DNA from: Raphanus sativus
Taxonomy: Eukaryota > Streptophyta > Magnoliopsida > Brassicales > Brassicaceae
DNA length: 64,000 bases
Assembly: GCF_000801105.2 (NCBI RefSeq)
Contig: NC_079516.1
Location: 45,488,908-45,552,907, forward strand
Reading direction: 5' to 3'
Shown piece by piece: positions 1 to 11,097 of this stretch. A program made the translations under genes and the position numbers. Positions within the stretch are counted from its first letter, which is position 1, and each line of letters starts with the position of its first letter. The notes under the pieces are model-generated. The model had not been told where the DNA came from. It made no database searches and was given only the letters and a program-made list of their open reading frames with translations.

Positions 1-3000
1 GACAGTCTCTTGCCTCTTTGCAGACCATGAGATGATGTTAGGTCCGAGAAGAGTACAGAAGCCTGTCGTTGATCTTCTTGTTTCCTTGCATCCAGCCCAG
101 TCACTATCGCAGAAGGCTGAGAGCTGAAGGCAGGGGTCCTTCTTGATGTGTAGACCGAGATGAAGAGTGCCTTTTACATACCGAAGAATCCTCTTGAGAT
201 GTCCAAAGTCTTGCATTGATGGTGAGTGCATCTTTTGACATACAAAGTTGACTGAGTACTGCAGGTCAGGTCTTGTGATTGTCAGGTATTGCAGTTTACC
301 GGCGAGACTTCTAAAGTATGTAGGATCATCAAAGGGTTCAGAGACATCCTCTTCTATTCGTTGTGGCAGGGGAGTGGGCATGGGGTTACAATCTGACATC
401 GAGGCTTGATGGAGAATGTCGGTTGCATAGGCCTTTTGATGCAGAAACAGACCTTCCTCATGTGTCTCTATTTCAATGCCAAGGAAATATTTGGGCTTAC
501 CAAGATCTTTCATTGCAAATCGTTGGTTTAAGTCTGAAAGGAGCTGTTGCAGCAGAGCATGGTCACTTCCTGTTAACAGAATATCGTCCACGTAGAGTAG
601 AAGTATCATTGACTTGCCTTTGTCATGATATGTGAACAAGGAAGGATCTGATTTGCTGCAACTGAACCCGAATTCAATCAGGAAGTGACTGAAGGTATTG
701 AACCATGCCCGTGGAGCCTGTTTGAGCCCATACAGAGCTTTGGTAAGGCGACATACATGATTTGGTCTTGCTGGATCAACAAATCCTTCAGGTTGTGTCA
801 TGTAAACCGGCTCATCTAACTCCCCGTGTAGAAACGCACTGCTCACATCCAGTTGTTTGATGCTCCATCCCTTTGAGACCGCTACATTCAATGTTAATCG
901 GATGGTGGCTGTTCTGACGACTGGGCTGAAGGTTTCCAGAAAGTCCACTCCCTCTTCCTGTCTGTATCCTTTGCCTACCAGACGAACTTTCCTCTTATCA
1001 ACTGTTCCATCTGGTCTGAACTTTGTAGCAAACAACCAGCCGCAGGTGATTACATTCATGTCGTCAGTGTAGGGAACAAGAGTCCAAGTGTGAAGAGTGT
1101 GAATGTTATTTATCTCATCCATTACTGCACTGTTCCATCCCGGGTGTTCCATCGCTTCGCTGATGTTCTTTGGTTCAGCTGTGGAGTATCTCGATGTCAG
1201 TAGAGCATATCTGGAGTTAGGCTTGTGTATTCCTGACTTTGCTCTAGTCTGCATCTGATGCTGATTTGTCGCCATCGGTACTTCCACAGCTGGTGCTTCC
1301 TCTTCAATGTGCAACTGCTCATTTTGAGCTTGCTCAACGACCGGTTGGAGTGGTGGTTCTGTTGGCAATGGAGACGGTAGAAGTCGTGGAACCAGATCAT
1401 TTTGAGCTGGTGGAGTCGGCTGAGTTGCTCCTTGCCAAGCTTTGAGTAGAGCAGTTTCATAGCGTGGGACATACGTTTTGTATTTTTGTTTGAAGGGAAA
1501 GCAGCTTTCATCAAAGATCACGTTTCGGGAGATGTAGACTTTCTTCGTCGGTGGGTGTAAGCATCGGTACCCCTTGTGATGCGAGCTGTATCCAATGAAC
1601 ACACAGGGGAGAGATCGAGGTTCAAACTTGTGACTTGTGATCGGTCGAAGACATGGATAACACGCAACTCCGAATGTGCGCAGGTGAGAGTAATCAGGCT
1701 TCGCTTTATGAAGTATCTCGTAAGGACTTTTGTTGTCAAGAGCTTGGGTGGGGATCATGTTGATCACGTAGCTTGCAGTGTAGAACGCTTCAAGCCAGTA
1801 GGAGAGGGGTAGATGACTGTGAAACATCATTGACAGCCCCAGTTCAATGATGTGTCGATGCTTTCTTTCTGCAGAGCCGTTTTGTTCCGGAGTGTAGGGA
1901 CAAGATACATTGTGTTTGATCCCATTATCTTGTAGATATTGTTTGAGATGATTGTTTATAAACTCTCCTCCTCCATCACTCTGAAAAATCTTTATCTTTG
2001 ACTCAAACTGATTCTCAACTTGTTTCTTGAAAGCAACAAAGACATTGAGGAATTCTGATTTTAATTGAAGTGGAAACAACCAAGTAAACCGAGAGTGATC
2101 ATCTACAAAGACCGCATAGTAGCGAAAGCCTTGATTAGAAACTACTGGAGAGGGACCCCACAAGTCACAATGAATCTTATTCAGGGGTTTCAACTCTCTG
2201 ATACTAGACGACATGAAAGGAAAACTACTGCTTTTAGCCAGTTGACAGGGTTCACAGAAGGGAAGGTTGATGCTCTTATTGAAGATGATGTCCTTGTTGG
2301 CTCTTAGTTGTTGAAGAACGCGGGGATTGGAGTGTCCTAGACGGTGATGCCATGTTGATTCTGAGACTGCTACTTGACGGTTTGAGTAGAAAGCTTCAAC
2401 CTCGCTGTTCTTCAACACATATAACCCTTTACTTCTGGGACCCTTTGATACCACTCTCTGATTGACCAGATCAATGACATAGACATGGTTAACATCAAAA
2501 AATACCCCACAAGGGTAGTCCTCACACAGTTTTGACACAGACAGAAGCGATTTCTTTATATCAGGGCAGACTAAAACTTCATTTAACTGAATAGTACCTG
2601 ACTGAGAAGTGATAGTCGTGGATCCCACATGTGAGATTGGTAGATAGGCGCCATCTCCCACCATGACTGCATCGTTTCCAGCGTATGGATGAGCTGTCTG
2701 AAGGTTGTTGGAGGATGCAGTGATGTGTGCTGTTGCTCCTGAGTCAGGGTACCATTCTCTGCCGTTCTCGTCTGCTACACGCATCGTCGAGTAAGCCTCT
2801 GGACTTTGATAGTTGTTGTCAAAGCGGTTGTAACACTTGAGCGCTGTGTGACCCATACGACCGCAAATCTGACATTTGGGTCGTTCTCCGGTGTTTGGGT
2901 TACTCGTCTGGTGTTGCGTGAAGCCTCTGCCACGTGTGGAGTAGCCACCTCTGCCTCTGCTGTAGTTACCACGTCCACGACCTCTGTGATGTGGATTGTA

Positions 3001-3726
3001 GGATGGAGCGGAGCCTTTGTAGTCAGAGGTTTGAGCAGCGTACGCCAGATGAGGGTTTGTGACAGGGTTGGCTTCATAAGACTGCAGCTTTGCATCATAG
3101 CTTTGGATTTCCGAGACAACATCAGTGAAGGTTGGAGCAGGGAACTTGCTGAGGGAGCTCTGGATGACCGTTGTTATTGGGTCATACTCACGTCCAAGAC
3201 CATTGAGAAAGCCGAAGACTTTCATTGATTCATCCACCGGCTTTCCTATGGAGCTCAGAGCATCGCAGATGGACTTGAACTCTCTGCTGTAAGTTGCAAA
3301 GTTCTTGCCTTTGTTGGAGATTAGTTGCAGGCTTCGGCGAAGGTTGAACTCACGAGCTAGGGAGCTTTTGTTGAAGTTCTCTGCGAGGCTCTCCCAGATC
3401 TCCCGAGCTGTGGTGAGAGTATGGACCGTGCCAAGGACTTCTTCAGATAGGGTTCCAAAGAGCCACGAGCGGATGAGTTGATCTGTGCAGAACCAGGAAT
3501 CGTACTGAGGGTTGGGGTTCTGAACGTTGACATCGTTCTGGACAACTGTGACGGTTTCTTCAGGCGCAGTGATGCTGCCGTTGACAAAGCCGATAAGCTT
3601 CTGGCTTGAAAGAAGTGACTCAAACTGGGTTTTCCATAGTAAGTAATTTCCATCGTTGAGTTTGATGGTGACTGAGCTGAGTATGTGTATCTTACTGGGA
3701 AAGGGGTAAGTGATTGGATCTGCCAT
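1..3726 (-). CDS. Copia gag-pol polyprotein, open frame, C-terminus outside window
   Basis: Starting at ATG 3726, I read the frame codon by codon to the left edge and found no stop in 1,242 codons. Gag (UBN2-like) opens MADPITYPFP. A CX2CX4HX4C zinc knuckle lies near residues 283-296. The protease motif DSGA is near residue 323. The integrase has an HHCC zinc region (WHHRLGHSN, then CEPC) and core acidic residues in HCDLWGP (about 520), SDGGGEF and PEQNGSAERKHR. Reverse transcriptase carries QLDVSSAFLHGE and the catalytic YVDD near residue 1043. RNase H begins with FSDSDWAGC near residue 1205 and continues past the edge. An unbroken frame with all visible catalytic motifs suggests a young, possibly autonomous copy. 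Confidence 0.93.
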   Translation of the reverse strand, partial: MADPITYPFPSKIHILSSVTIKLNDGNYLLWKTQFESLLSSQKLIGFVNGSITAPEETVTVVQNDVNVQNPNPQYDSWFCTDQLIRSWLFGTLSEEVLGTVHTLTTAREIWESLAENFNKSSLAREFNLRRSLQLISNKGKNFATYSREFKSICDALSSIGKPVDESMKVFGFLNGLGREYDPITTVIQSSLSKFPAPTFTDVVSEIQSYDAKLQSYEANPVTNPHLAYAAQTSDYKGSAPSYNPHHRGRGRGNYSRGRGGYSTRGRGFTQHQTSNPNTGERPKCQICGRMGHTALKCYNRFDNNYQSPEAYSTMRVADENGREWYPDSGATAHITASSNNLQTAHPYAGNDAVMVGDGAYLPISHVGSTTITSQSGTIQLNEVLVCPDIKKSLLSVSKLCEDYPCGVFFDVNHVYVIDLVNQRVVSKGPRSKGLYVLKNSEVEAFYSNRQVAVSESTWHHRLGHSNPRVLQQLRANKDIIFNKSINLPFCEPCQLAKSSSFPFMSSSIRELKPLNKIHCDLWGPSPVVSNQGFRYYAVFVDDHSRFTWLFPLQLKSEFLNVFVAFKKQVENQFESKIKIFQSDGGGEFINNHLKQYLQDNGIKHNVSCPYTPEQNGSAERKHRHIIELGLSMMFHSHLPLSYWLEAFYTASYVINMIPTQALDNKSPYEILHKAKPDYSHLRTFGVACYPCLRPITSHKFEPRSLPCVFIGYSSHHKGYRCLHPPTKKVYISRNVIFDESCFPFKQKYKTYVPRYETALLKAWQGATQPTPPAQNDLVPRLLPSPLPTEPPLQPVVEQAQNEQLHIEEEAPAVEVPMATNQHQMQTRAKSGIHKPNSRYALLTSRYSTAEPKNISEAMEHPGWNSAVMDEINNIHTLHTWTLVPYTDDMNVITCGWLFATKFRPDGTVDKRKVRLVGKGYRQEEGVDFLETFSPVVRTATIRLTLNVAVSKGWSIKQLDVSSAFLHGELDEPVYMTQPEGFVDPARPNHVCRLTKALYGLKQAPRAWFNTFSHFLIEFGFSCSKSDPSLFTYHDKGKSMILLLYVDDILLTGSDHALLQQLLSDLNQRFAMKDLGKPKYFLGIEIETHEEGLFLHQKAYATDILHQASMSDCNPMPTPLPQRIEEDVSEPFDDPTYFRSLAGKLQYLTITRPDLQYSVNFVCQKMHSPSMQDFGHLKRILRYVKGTLHLGLHIKKDPCLQLSAFCDSDWAGCKETRRSTTGFCTLLGPNIISWSAKRQETV

Positions 3727-3749
3727 AGCTTACCTGTTAAGGTTTGTAT

Positions 3750-3762
3750 GGCTCTGATACCA
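3750..3762 (-). other. Primer-binding site for initiator tRNA-Met
   Basis: The minus strand reads TGGTATCAGAGCC, the standard plant copia site complementary to the 3' end of initiator tRNA-Met. It lies between the LTR and the gag start codon at 3726. Confidence 0.9.
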
Positions 3763-3764
3763 TA

Positions 3765-4086
3765 TGAAAGAGACAAAGTGACAAAGCTTTCTTTACTGAA
3801 TAATGTGAAACTTCCTTAACCCCTTTAGGGTTTTACAATGCTCGTTATATAGAGCTTTACAAGAAGGATCTAGATACATTAGGTGAGCCTTATCCTTACA
3901 GCCTGTAACGTTCAAAGGTTGTCACATAAAGACAAGAGAGGAGCGAATAGGTTGAGTAGGAGCCGTTGTTCCTTTTCCGTACAACACACTCTTTTGTCTC
4001 TGTTATTACAGAGTTGTGTGTTGGTGTTGGGCTTGATTACTTGACATGCTTGGGCTTCGCTTGTTGCTTGGCCCATATGACTCACA
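3765..4086 (-). repeat. 5' LTR of the copia element
   Basis: On the minus strand the segment begins TGTGAGTCAT and ends CTCTTTCA, so it has TG...CA ends. Its inner end lies two bases from the primer-binding site. A TATATAA box at 3851-3845 would place transcription start roughly 50 bases before the LTR end. The length (322 bp) is ordinary for copia. The outer boundary is inferred from the TG end because the second LTR is not visible. Confidence 0.75.
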
Positions 4087-5842
4087 CTAAGGACGTGTTG
4101 ATAAAGATGCTCTAAGAGTGATTAACTGCTGACTTGGCGCTTGCAAAAGAATGAAAAGAGAAGAGTCTGCTAGAATGGTAAAGGGGGAGTCATAGACTAC
4201 AAATGACGAGAGCTTGTATCCGAAGGTTTCCGCATCTTGTGTGGTGTATGACGGATATAGCGAGTGGGAATTTTTGTCAAACCTTAGGATCTTGATTGTA
4301 ATCATCGTTAACTAATAAATTGTTTTAATTTGTTCTTATGTCAAATTGTTGTGTCGACATTTGGAAACGTTTCACATGATTGGACGTTTCCTATGTTGGT
4401 GTTTATGTTTGCTGAACAAGACACTTCTGGTCGTGGTTTCAGAATCCTTAGGTGAACAGAACACTTCTGGTCGTGGTTTGACAATACTTAGGTTTCATCG
4501 ACCTGACCGTTTGCAGTAATTCCTTTGCTTCTCGTATAAAGCAACATTTTCATATTTATCTGCTACTTCCTAATATTTACTTTGACACTGCTATATTAAA
4601 CTTTTTCCTTCTCAACTTTTTGCATGTAAACCAAATGTTATTTCGATGGAGGAAAGAGGAACATTGCTACATTTCCTTTGAAATTGTTGATGTTTTACGG
4701 TTCTTTAGTACAAAATATGTCAAAGGTGTTGGTTAACTAAGGTTTTTGAATCTTTGCTATACAACTTTTGGATTACTTTGCCTTCTTCGTCCCAAGCTTT
4801 ACTTATATTGGAACGTGAAATCATTCAGAAATTCATGACTAATGAGGTCTCAATTGTTTGTGTTAAAACTCCAAAATGACAAAAAAAGTTTTACTGTATA
4901 TGTTAAAGAAATATTATTCAGTCGGAAAGGTTTTTGTTGGGTTTAATAGTACAACAATCACTGACTTTTTTACTTATCTTTTCTTTCTATTTCTTTGCCT
5001 AACACTTAATAATAGCATTACATATCCATGGTGGCTCTAGAATAAGAAATCTGTAATCAGTGCCAGCCCTGACACCAAGCATTAGAAGCTTGAGTTTCTG
5101 CCCCGAATGGCCAAATATTATATCTGTTTTACCGGCCCAAAATTTGACAATAATCGTGTGTGTAGTAGCATTATGGCAACTATGTTATAATAGGGGATCA
5201 GGTCACGAACTGTTTTGCATCAAATCATATACAGTAGTTTTGCTAACATGTTTACTTACGGCCCATATTTTTTTCTGGGCTTCTGGCTGTTAGATTCACC
5301 GGATCGGTACCGCCTGTAGTGACCTCTTTTTTACCATATAGATATAGCAAAAAGTATATACACGAAAGAATCTCGTTTTTGTTTGTATTAAGAACATTTG
5401 TAGGTATTATAGAGGTGGTCTTCAGGTATCTACAAAGTAGTGTTTGCAACATAAAATTCTATGTCTTAAGAATTTTTTCCCAAATTTTACTATCCAGCAT
5501 ATTTCAAAAACAAAACACACAATGGCTAATAAACTTATATAAGGTGCACAGTATCTGTTTTCTAATATGATGTATGTTAGTTCATTGTCACTGAGTTAAT
5601 TTGCGGATTTGAAATCTTATTTAGAAATAGTATAGCTTTCCTGTTGGGAAAAAAAAAAAGTTAAATTTCCCAAACAAATAATGACACAAAATTATTTTAG
5701 AAACCGCGTCAAAATATCAATTTCCTTTTCGGGTTCCTTGCCTTTCTGGCTTCTTCCATTACACAAACACTTTCTCTTCTTCTCCTTCGGAAAAATCCAA
5801 AAGATTCTCGAGTCTCTCTCCGAATCCCTAAATCAAAGAGCT
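4087..5842. other. Intergenic, no gene recognised
   Basis: AT-rich sequence between the copia LTR and the first NHL gene. It holds a 40-bp tandem duplication (4413-4492). Around 5060-5160 there is a stretch resembling one end of the small hAT family seen at 30562 (GCCAGCCCTGA followed by CCAAGCATTAGAAG), but I could not find its partner end. The last few hundred bases should contain the promoter and 5' UTR of the NHL gene. Confidence 0.5.
4413..4492. repeat. 40-bp tandem duplication
   Basis: Two adjacent 40-bp units (4413-4452 and 4453-4492) share ACACTTCTGGTCGTGGTTT and differ at a few positions, so the duplication is not very recent. Confidence 0.8.
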
Positions 5843-6577
5843 ATGCAGCAGCAAGACCCGAACTCCAGACCCGCCACTGGGTACCCATACCCGTATCCTT
5901 ACCCGAACCAACAACAACAACAACCCCCCGCATCCGCCAACGGTTACCCTCCCAACGCCTACCCATACCAAAACCACAACCCTTACCACGCGCCTCACCC
6001 CGATCCACGCGCCGTCCTGATCCGCCGCCTCTTCATCGCCTTGATGGTCTTCATCCTCATCTTCGGCCTCATCCTCTTCATCTTCCTCATCATCGTCCGC
6101 CCCCAGCTCCCAACCGTCTACATCAACTCCCTCTCCCTCTCCAACTTCAACGTCTCCAACAACCAGCTCGCCGGAAACTGGGACCTCCGCCTCCGGTTCC
6201 AGAACCCTAACTCCAAGATGTCGCTCTACTACGACACCGTCCTCTGCGCCGTGAGGTACGGCGACGACACCCTCTCCGAGACGCGGTTGCAGCCGTTCGA
6301 TCAGGGGACGAAGGATCAGACTCCGATCAACGCCACGCTCTCCGTCTCCGGGACCTACGTGGAGGGCAGATTGGCCGATTCGATCGGGAAGGAGAGGGCG
6401 GAGAAAGGGAGCGTGGAGTTTGATGTGAGGTTGGCTTCTTTGGTTACTTTTCGGTACGGAGTGTACCGGAGGAGGAGGTACGTCATGGTTTACTGTGATG
6501 ACGTGGCGGTTGGTGTTCCCGGGAATAGTAGTTCTGGAAAGATGGTTGGGTCGGAGAAGAGATGCAAGTCTTATTGA
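5843..6577 (+). CDS. NDR1/HIN1-like (NHL) LEA_2 membrane protein
   Basis: Single-exon gene of 244 residues. The N-terminal 55 residues are rich in Pro, Tyr and Gln (repeated YP). One hydrophobic membrane segment spans about residues 63-85, followed by VRPQLPTVYINSLSLSNFNVS-type sequence that opens the LEA_2/WHy-like domain (about 88-225), with the family's NPN motif in FQNPNSKMSLYYD. NHL proteins sit in the plasma membrane with the C-terminal domain outside and have been linked to defence and stress. The frame extends upstream to 5681, but that extension resembles transcribed leader, and MQQQDP at 5843 gives the usual family N-terminus. By position it matches At2g27260, recalled rather than searched. 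The function of this member is not shown by the sequence. Confidence 0.88.
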   Translation: MQQQDPNSRPATGYPYPYPYPNQQQQQPPASANGYPPNAYPYQNHNPYHAPHPDPRAVLIRRLFIALMVFILIFGLILFIFLIIVRPQLPTVYINSLSLSNFNVSNNQLAGNWDLRLRFQNPNSKMSLYYDTVLCAVRYGDDTLSETRLQPFDQGTKDQTPINATLSVSGTYVEGRLADSIGKERAEKGSVEFDVRLASLVTFRYGVYRRRRYVMVYCDDVAVGVPGNSSSGKMVGSEKRCKSY

Positions 6578-7289
6578 CTAAGTGAGTATTTGGAATTAGG
6601 GATTTTTACAATTTAGGGTTCTTTTTTAACCGGCGATTATTGAATGTAAATCGTTCGACGAAATGGTCTTTTCGATGTGGATGAAAGAAATATTCATGTT
6701 GGAAGAACTAAACAAAAGAAATTTTCAGATTATGTCTTAGTTCTGTTAATGATGATTCTATGTTTCGTACCTTATCCTGTAATAAGGAATAAGATTGTGT
6801 GGTGGTGCTATTGAGTTCTTATTTTGGTGATTCATTCTTGGGTTTTAACTTTTTCTCCTTGTGATGTGGAAAAGAGAGAATTTTAGAGTCACTTTTTTTG
6901 ACAATGTATCAAGTAGGATCTTTAGATTAAGTAATAGCCAATAGGTATATGATTAGTCTTGTTGGAGAAGGCTGATAATTTGTGAGTAATTACTGATTTC
7001 TTAGTCAAGTATGTCTTTTGGTGGAGTTATATGGTCATGTTCTGTTTTTTTCCACTTCCAAGTTTTGTCTTGGTGTGACTCTAGTTGTGGTTATGCATGA
7101 TACATTGTTGTGTGTTTTAATTATATTTACTATCTGGATATGCTGCTTGCTGCTGAAATTTCGTATGCATCTCTTTCGAAGATTGCTACTGTTGTTTTGG
7201 ATTGGTGAGTAATAAGAGACGATGAAGTAAGGGATAATGTTTTCTGAATGGTTCTAGTTGCTTTGGTAAGGTTCAGGGATCTTTCCTTT
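6578..7289. other. 3' UTR and intergenic sequence
   Basis: The first part should be the 3' UTR of the NHL gene. The rest is T-rich with short open frames that resemble nothing I know. Confidence 0.4.
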
Positions 7290-7930
7290 ATTTTGCAGTA
7301 TATGCTGGATTCGTTTGATTTGTAACCACCCACTCTAGCTGACCATCGGTATTTGAATAAGTAGTTGCTGGTGGGGTTTTATGTCTACCTTTCTGCATTA
7401 TTTCATCATCTGTTACTCGCATGAATGCTACAAACCTGATCAGCCATTTGAACCAGACAAACACTATCACGACTTAGCTACGAGACGGAAATCAGATACC
7501 AATCAAGACCATCAACTAAGTAAACATCTTTAAGAAACACAAGGAAAAAGCACATACGAGAACAACCATGCTTAGTATAAGTGGTGAAACGTCCATCATG
7601 GAGTTTATTCATAACAGGAACCATACCAGTAACATCTACCAGAAATCCAAGTGTTCTCCAGAATCAATAATCCAAGACTCAGAAAAATACTTACCAGAGA
7701 GATGGTCATTCAGTTCAGGTTTGCCTTCATATAACATGTGTACTGTACTAGTTTCTTCCACTGTTCGTCACTCAGGCCACTAACACCGATCCTATCAGCT
7801 TGAGTCAGTGGAGGAACACAGAGCAGACACTGCCAAACCTGGCGCAGAAACAGAGTTACTCACAACATGATGTGCTCGAGCAGGTCATGCAGAGGTAGTG
7901 AGATTCCGTCGTCCTGCACTTGTGATTTTG
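7290..7930 (-). pseudogene. Decayed Ty1/copia gag-protease fragment
   Basis: Minus-strand translation, read in pieces across frameshifts and stops, gives copia-like stretches: PPLTQADRIGVSGLSDEQWKK, then ELNDHLSGKYFSESWIIDSG (the protease Asp-Ser-Gly region), then DFLVDVTGMVPVMNKLHDGR. Frames change between these blocks, so it cannot be translated as one protein. It has no LTRs, so it is an old internal fragment lying between the two NHL genes. Confidence 0.7.
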
Positions 7931-8181
7931 TTGCACCAGGACAAGTGTTATAATGCATCTATGTGTCTAATTATACTTTTAATTTATTAAGTTTGCATAT
8001 GTATTATTCGTATTTTAACTAAAAAATTTCATATTTACATAAGTATGTAAATCTTGATTAAGAAAATTTCCAAAACCCTATGTTTTCCGTTTTTACAATA
8101 CAATTCTCTTTTGAAGTCTTTGATTTTAGAAAATTTCCATAATCATCATTCTCCTCTACTCCTCCAAAGCTTCTCAGTCTC

Positions 8182-8189
8182 TATATAAA
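8182..8189 (+). promoter_or_regulatory. TATA box of second NHL gene
   Basis: TATATAAA lies 85 bases upstream of the ATG at 8274, which leaves room for a short 5' UTR. Confidence 0.6.
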
Positions 8190-8273
8190 TCAGCGTGTCA
8201 TAGTTATATTACTTCAAAAACTACACAAAGTTCAATAAGATTTAAGAAGTTAGCTGACTTAAGGATCCAAACA

Positions 8274-9018
8274 ATGAGGAAGCTGGAAGAAGGCGCAACG
8301 CAAAGCGTAAGTTATGAAGACATCCAAGAAAAACGAATTAGAAAAATATTATGGGGCTTTGTTGCCGCAGTGCTTTTACTATCAATTGGGCTTATCGTCT
8401 TCTTCACCCTTATCAAACCGCCAGTTCCACTGTTCATGCTTGACGACCTCTCCGTTGATCCCGTCTCAAACTCAAGTTTGGTGGTAAGTGTTTTGATTTT
8501 TTTTTTTTTTTCTTAGCCTGATTCAACTCCCAAACACAGCTAAACCGTCCAACCTTGATTTTTTTTATTCGTCTTTCTATTACAAAGAATAGAAATCTAA
8601 CCAAAACTTAATCTGGTTTGGTACGGTTTGGTTATGCAAGATACTGTTTGATTAAAATTAAAATTCTTGTTATCTATCAAAACAGGTGACTCTGTCATCG
8701 ACCAACCCAAGCTCTACGACCAACATATACTACAGCAAGATGAGTGTAGGCGTACAGATCAAAGGAATTTTCCAGTCAGAGCCTGTTTTCTTGCAGAGCA
8801 CGCTACAAACCACACATGAACGTACCCCGTGGACAGTAATCGTGGCAATGAATAAGACTAATGGGAGCTTGGGGATCAGCGACGGTTTGATGAAAGACGG
8901 CGAAATTGTTGCGCATGTAAATACTCTAGGCAAATATGGGATCTTGAAGAAGAGTTTACTCTATACCTGTCCTATTTTGAACGACTTGAAAACTTCCAAA
9001 CCTTGTCAAGTCACTTAG
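8274..9018 (+). CDS. Second NHL/LEA_2-like protein, two exons
   Basis: Exons 8274-8483 and 8686-9018 join in phase 0 (GTG before gtaagt; acceptor aacag before GTGACT), giving 180 residues. A short charged cytoplasmic N-terminus (MRKLEEGA) is followed by a membrane segment near residues 30-50 and PPVPLFMLDDLSVDPVS, the typical start of an LEA_2 domain. TNPSSTTNIYYSKMSV matches the NPN-type core. The C-terminal half is shorter than in the first NHL gene, so the domain is compact. Two NHL genes within 2.5 kb could be an old tandem pair, although the proteins are very different. Expression is unknown; a TATA box and a leader are present. Confidence 0.8.
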
Positions 9019-9775
9019 AATCTATGTCAACGTTTTCTTTTGCGGATTTACTAAAATATAAAACGTGTATTTGCATGGATAGTTATTATCTTTGGCTATC
9101 ATCTTTAGTGAGTGAATAAAGAATGCAGTCCATCTATAGTTGGGTCACATTAAATGGATAGATTAGGAATTGATCAGTCTTAAGTTGTGTGGGACTTTAA
9201 ACATTATACAGTAATTAATTTGTGAATCATTAATCCATCAAACAACGTAGCAACACAACCTAACATTCAAATATTCAAGAAGAAGGTGAATTATACATCA
9301 AACAATTGAAGACTTTGAAGGATCATATTTAAACATCTATAAAGAGATTGATTGAAATTTACAACTCAAAAATTGATCCCCCACGCGGACAAGTTGTGTG
9401 AAAATTTAATGCTGCCTGAGTTACTCGTTCGTCCAATGCAGTTACTGGAGCGATAGAAGTTGGCAAGTCAGCTTACTATATACTATAAATATCAGCCACT
9501 CATGGTCTGAAACATTAGAAGGCAACTGTGTGGCTGGTCTATGTGTAGGAAAGGTGGAGACCAAACTATTTAAAAAGACGAGTAGTATCGTAAGCCAAGA
9601 CCGTTCGTAATGAGTCCACAAAAAATATCTACAAACACTAAATTAATAACTCGGTCCCCCCAAAAAAACAGAGGAAAGAAAAACATTACAAAACAAGTTT
9701 AGTTACTAGTTACTACTATCAAAGTATTAACTTTCCGTATTACAAGTACACATAGGTGTGAGTTTAGAATAAGAT
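9019..9775. other. Intergenic between convergent genes
   Basis: Contains the 3' ends of the second NHL gene (plus) and NTL8 (minus). No further coding or repeat signal was recognised. Arabidopsis, as I recall it, has two or more small genes between the corresponding loci; none is visible here. Confidence 0.45.
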
Positions 9776-11097
9776 TTACTCCCTGTCCCTAGCTGTTAGG
9801 ACAGTAAAAAGGACAGACATTATTAATATAGTCAAGAAAAGAGTAGTAGCCAAAACATTCTTCGTCACTCTTTGACTATCATCTTTCTTGATGTGGGTTA
9901 AAGGATTCGGAATTTTCCAGCCAGAGGAGGAGGCAGTAGTGCTGCCGTTCATGATCTTGAACAAAGCGTAACTATTCATTGTTTGCTTTGATTCTTTCTT
10001 CATACCACATTCTAGCATCTGCTTACTAGAAGATGCCTCGGTGAATATTGTTTCTTGTTGCGTCGGATAATTAGGACGAAACGCTTGGTTTGCTTTCACT
10101 GCCTCCTCGTCTAGCTTTATTATATCATCGTTCAGAATCTCGGCATAGCAATCATCGTTGGTGTCGTCCTGATACTGTTCTCCAAAGAAAGAGATTCAGT
10201 TACAAATTTAAGTATAACATTTAACAAAATTAAATAAATAAGAATCTGACCTCAACAACGTTTGATGATTCTGCTATGTCACCACCATTTGATATCTGAA
10301 GCTCAGGTTCTTCATCAACCAAATAAGATTTCTTCTCCCTCTCTGAACCATCACCAGTTTGACCAACGTACTCATAGTCTTGCACCAGACCATCCTCCAT
10401 TTGTCTCTGGCTCGAACTAGCTCGAAAATCAGCATTTTTCCTTAGCCGGCAGACCACTAACGCGTCTTGCGACGCACCGTGGATACAATACTCATGCATA
10501 ATCCACTCGGTTCTTTCACCCCGAGGAGCACGACCGATGTGAAAGACGAGTGTTCTCTTGGTTCCAACTATCTGGTTCCCAGATTTCACGCTTCGCTCTT
10601 TACCAGTAGCTTTCCAATATCCTAGCTCTGTAGCTCGCCGGCTCTGTGACCCGTGTGGATATTTTCTTCCCCTTGCACAGAAATAAAACCACTCGTTCTC
10701 CGATTTTAACTTTGATTCTCCTGTTTTAGTGTGTAGTTACCGGTTTAAACCGAGAATAGTTATGATTGGTTAGATGTTACACCAAAATATATTTATTAAT
10801 AACAATGAAACAGAGCTTTTTTCTCATTCAAACATAGACTAACAAAAGGATACTATATTTAGTAAAAAAAAAACAAAACAAAAGGACTTTAAAGAAATTT
10901 TAAATGGTAAAAAAACCTGGTAAGTCCCACGGCTCGAACTTGTAAATCTCGACCTCGGCGATCACTGCGACAGAGTTTTCGTCACCTTCGATTTTACGAC
11001 GGAGGTAATACGAGATGAGTTCCACATCGGTCGGAGAGAATCTGAACCCAGGGAACAAGGCTGATACAGCGATGGACATCTCAGCTTCTTTTGACAT
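9776..11097 (-). CDS. NTL8: Membrane-tethered NAC transcription factor, NTL8 orthologue
   Basis: Three exons, 11097-10917, 10720-10251 and 10174-9776, give 349 residues with consistent phases. The NAC domain occupies about residues 14-145: [30 protein letters not shown] and the subdomain with [21 protein letters not shown]. An acidic linker follows. Residues 324-344 form one hydrophobic helix just before the C-terminal ARDRE, marking a tail-anchored NTL protein. Such factors are held in membranes and act in the nucleus after release; NTL8 is linked to salt, GA-dependent germination and flowering. The start at 11097 ([11 protein letters not shown]) was preferred over an in-frame upstream ATG at 11175 because it gives the family N-terminus. 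The exon 1/2 junction codon is GGA (Gly), where I recall Glu in Arabidopsis. Confidence 0.9.

Larger units (their letters stand above)
1..4086 (-). mobile_element. Ty1/copia LTR retrotransposon, 5' LTR to RNase H, cut by the window edge
   Basis: The element reads right to left: 5' LTR (4086 to 3765), primer-binding site, then one gag-pol reading frame that runs off the left edge. The other LTR lies outside the window, so the target duplication cannot be tested; on the right it would be CTAAG at 4087-4091. The order protease, integrase, reverse transcriptase, RNase H is the Ty1/copia order. The zinc knuckle and reverse transcriptase resemble the Ale/Retrofit lineage, by recognition only. Confidence 0.95.

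Noticed and set aside
5060..5330. hAT MITE near 5.1 kb
   Set aside because: One end resembles the hAT family at 30562 but the second inverted end and the 8-bp duplication could not be found.
5681..5842. Upstream in-frame extension of the NHL gene (54 extra codons)
   Set aside because: The extension encodes a leader-like peptide unlike NHL proteins; MQQQDP at 5843 gives the family start.
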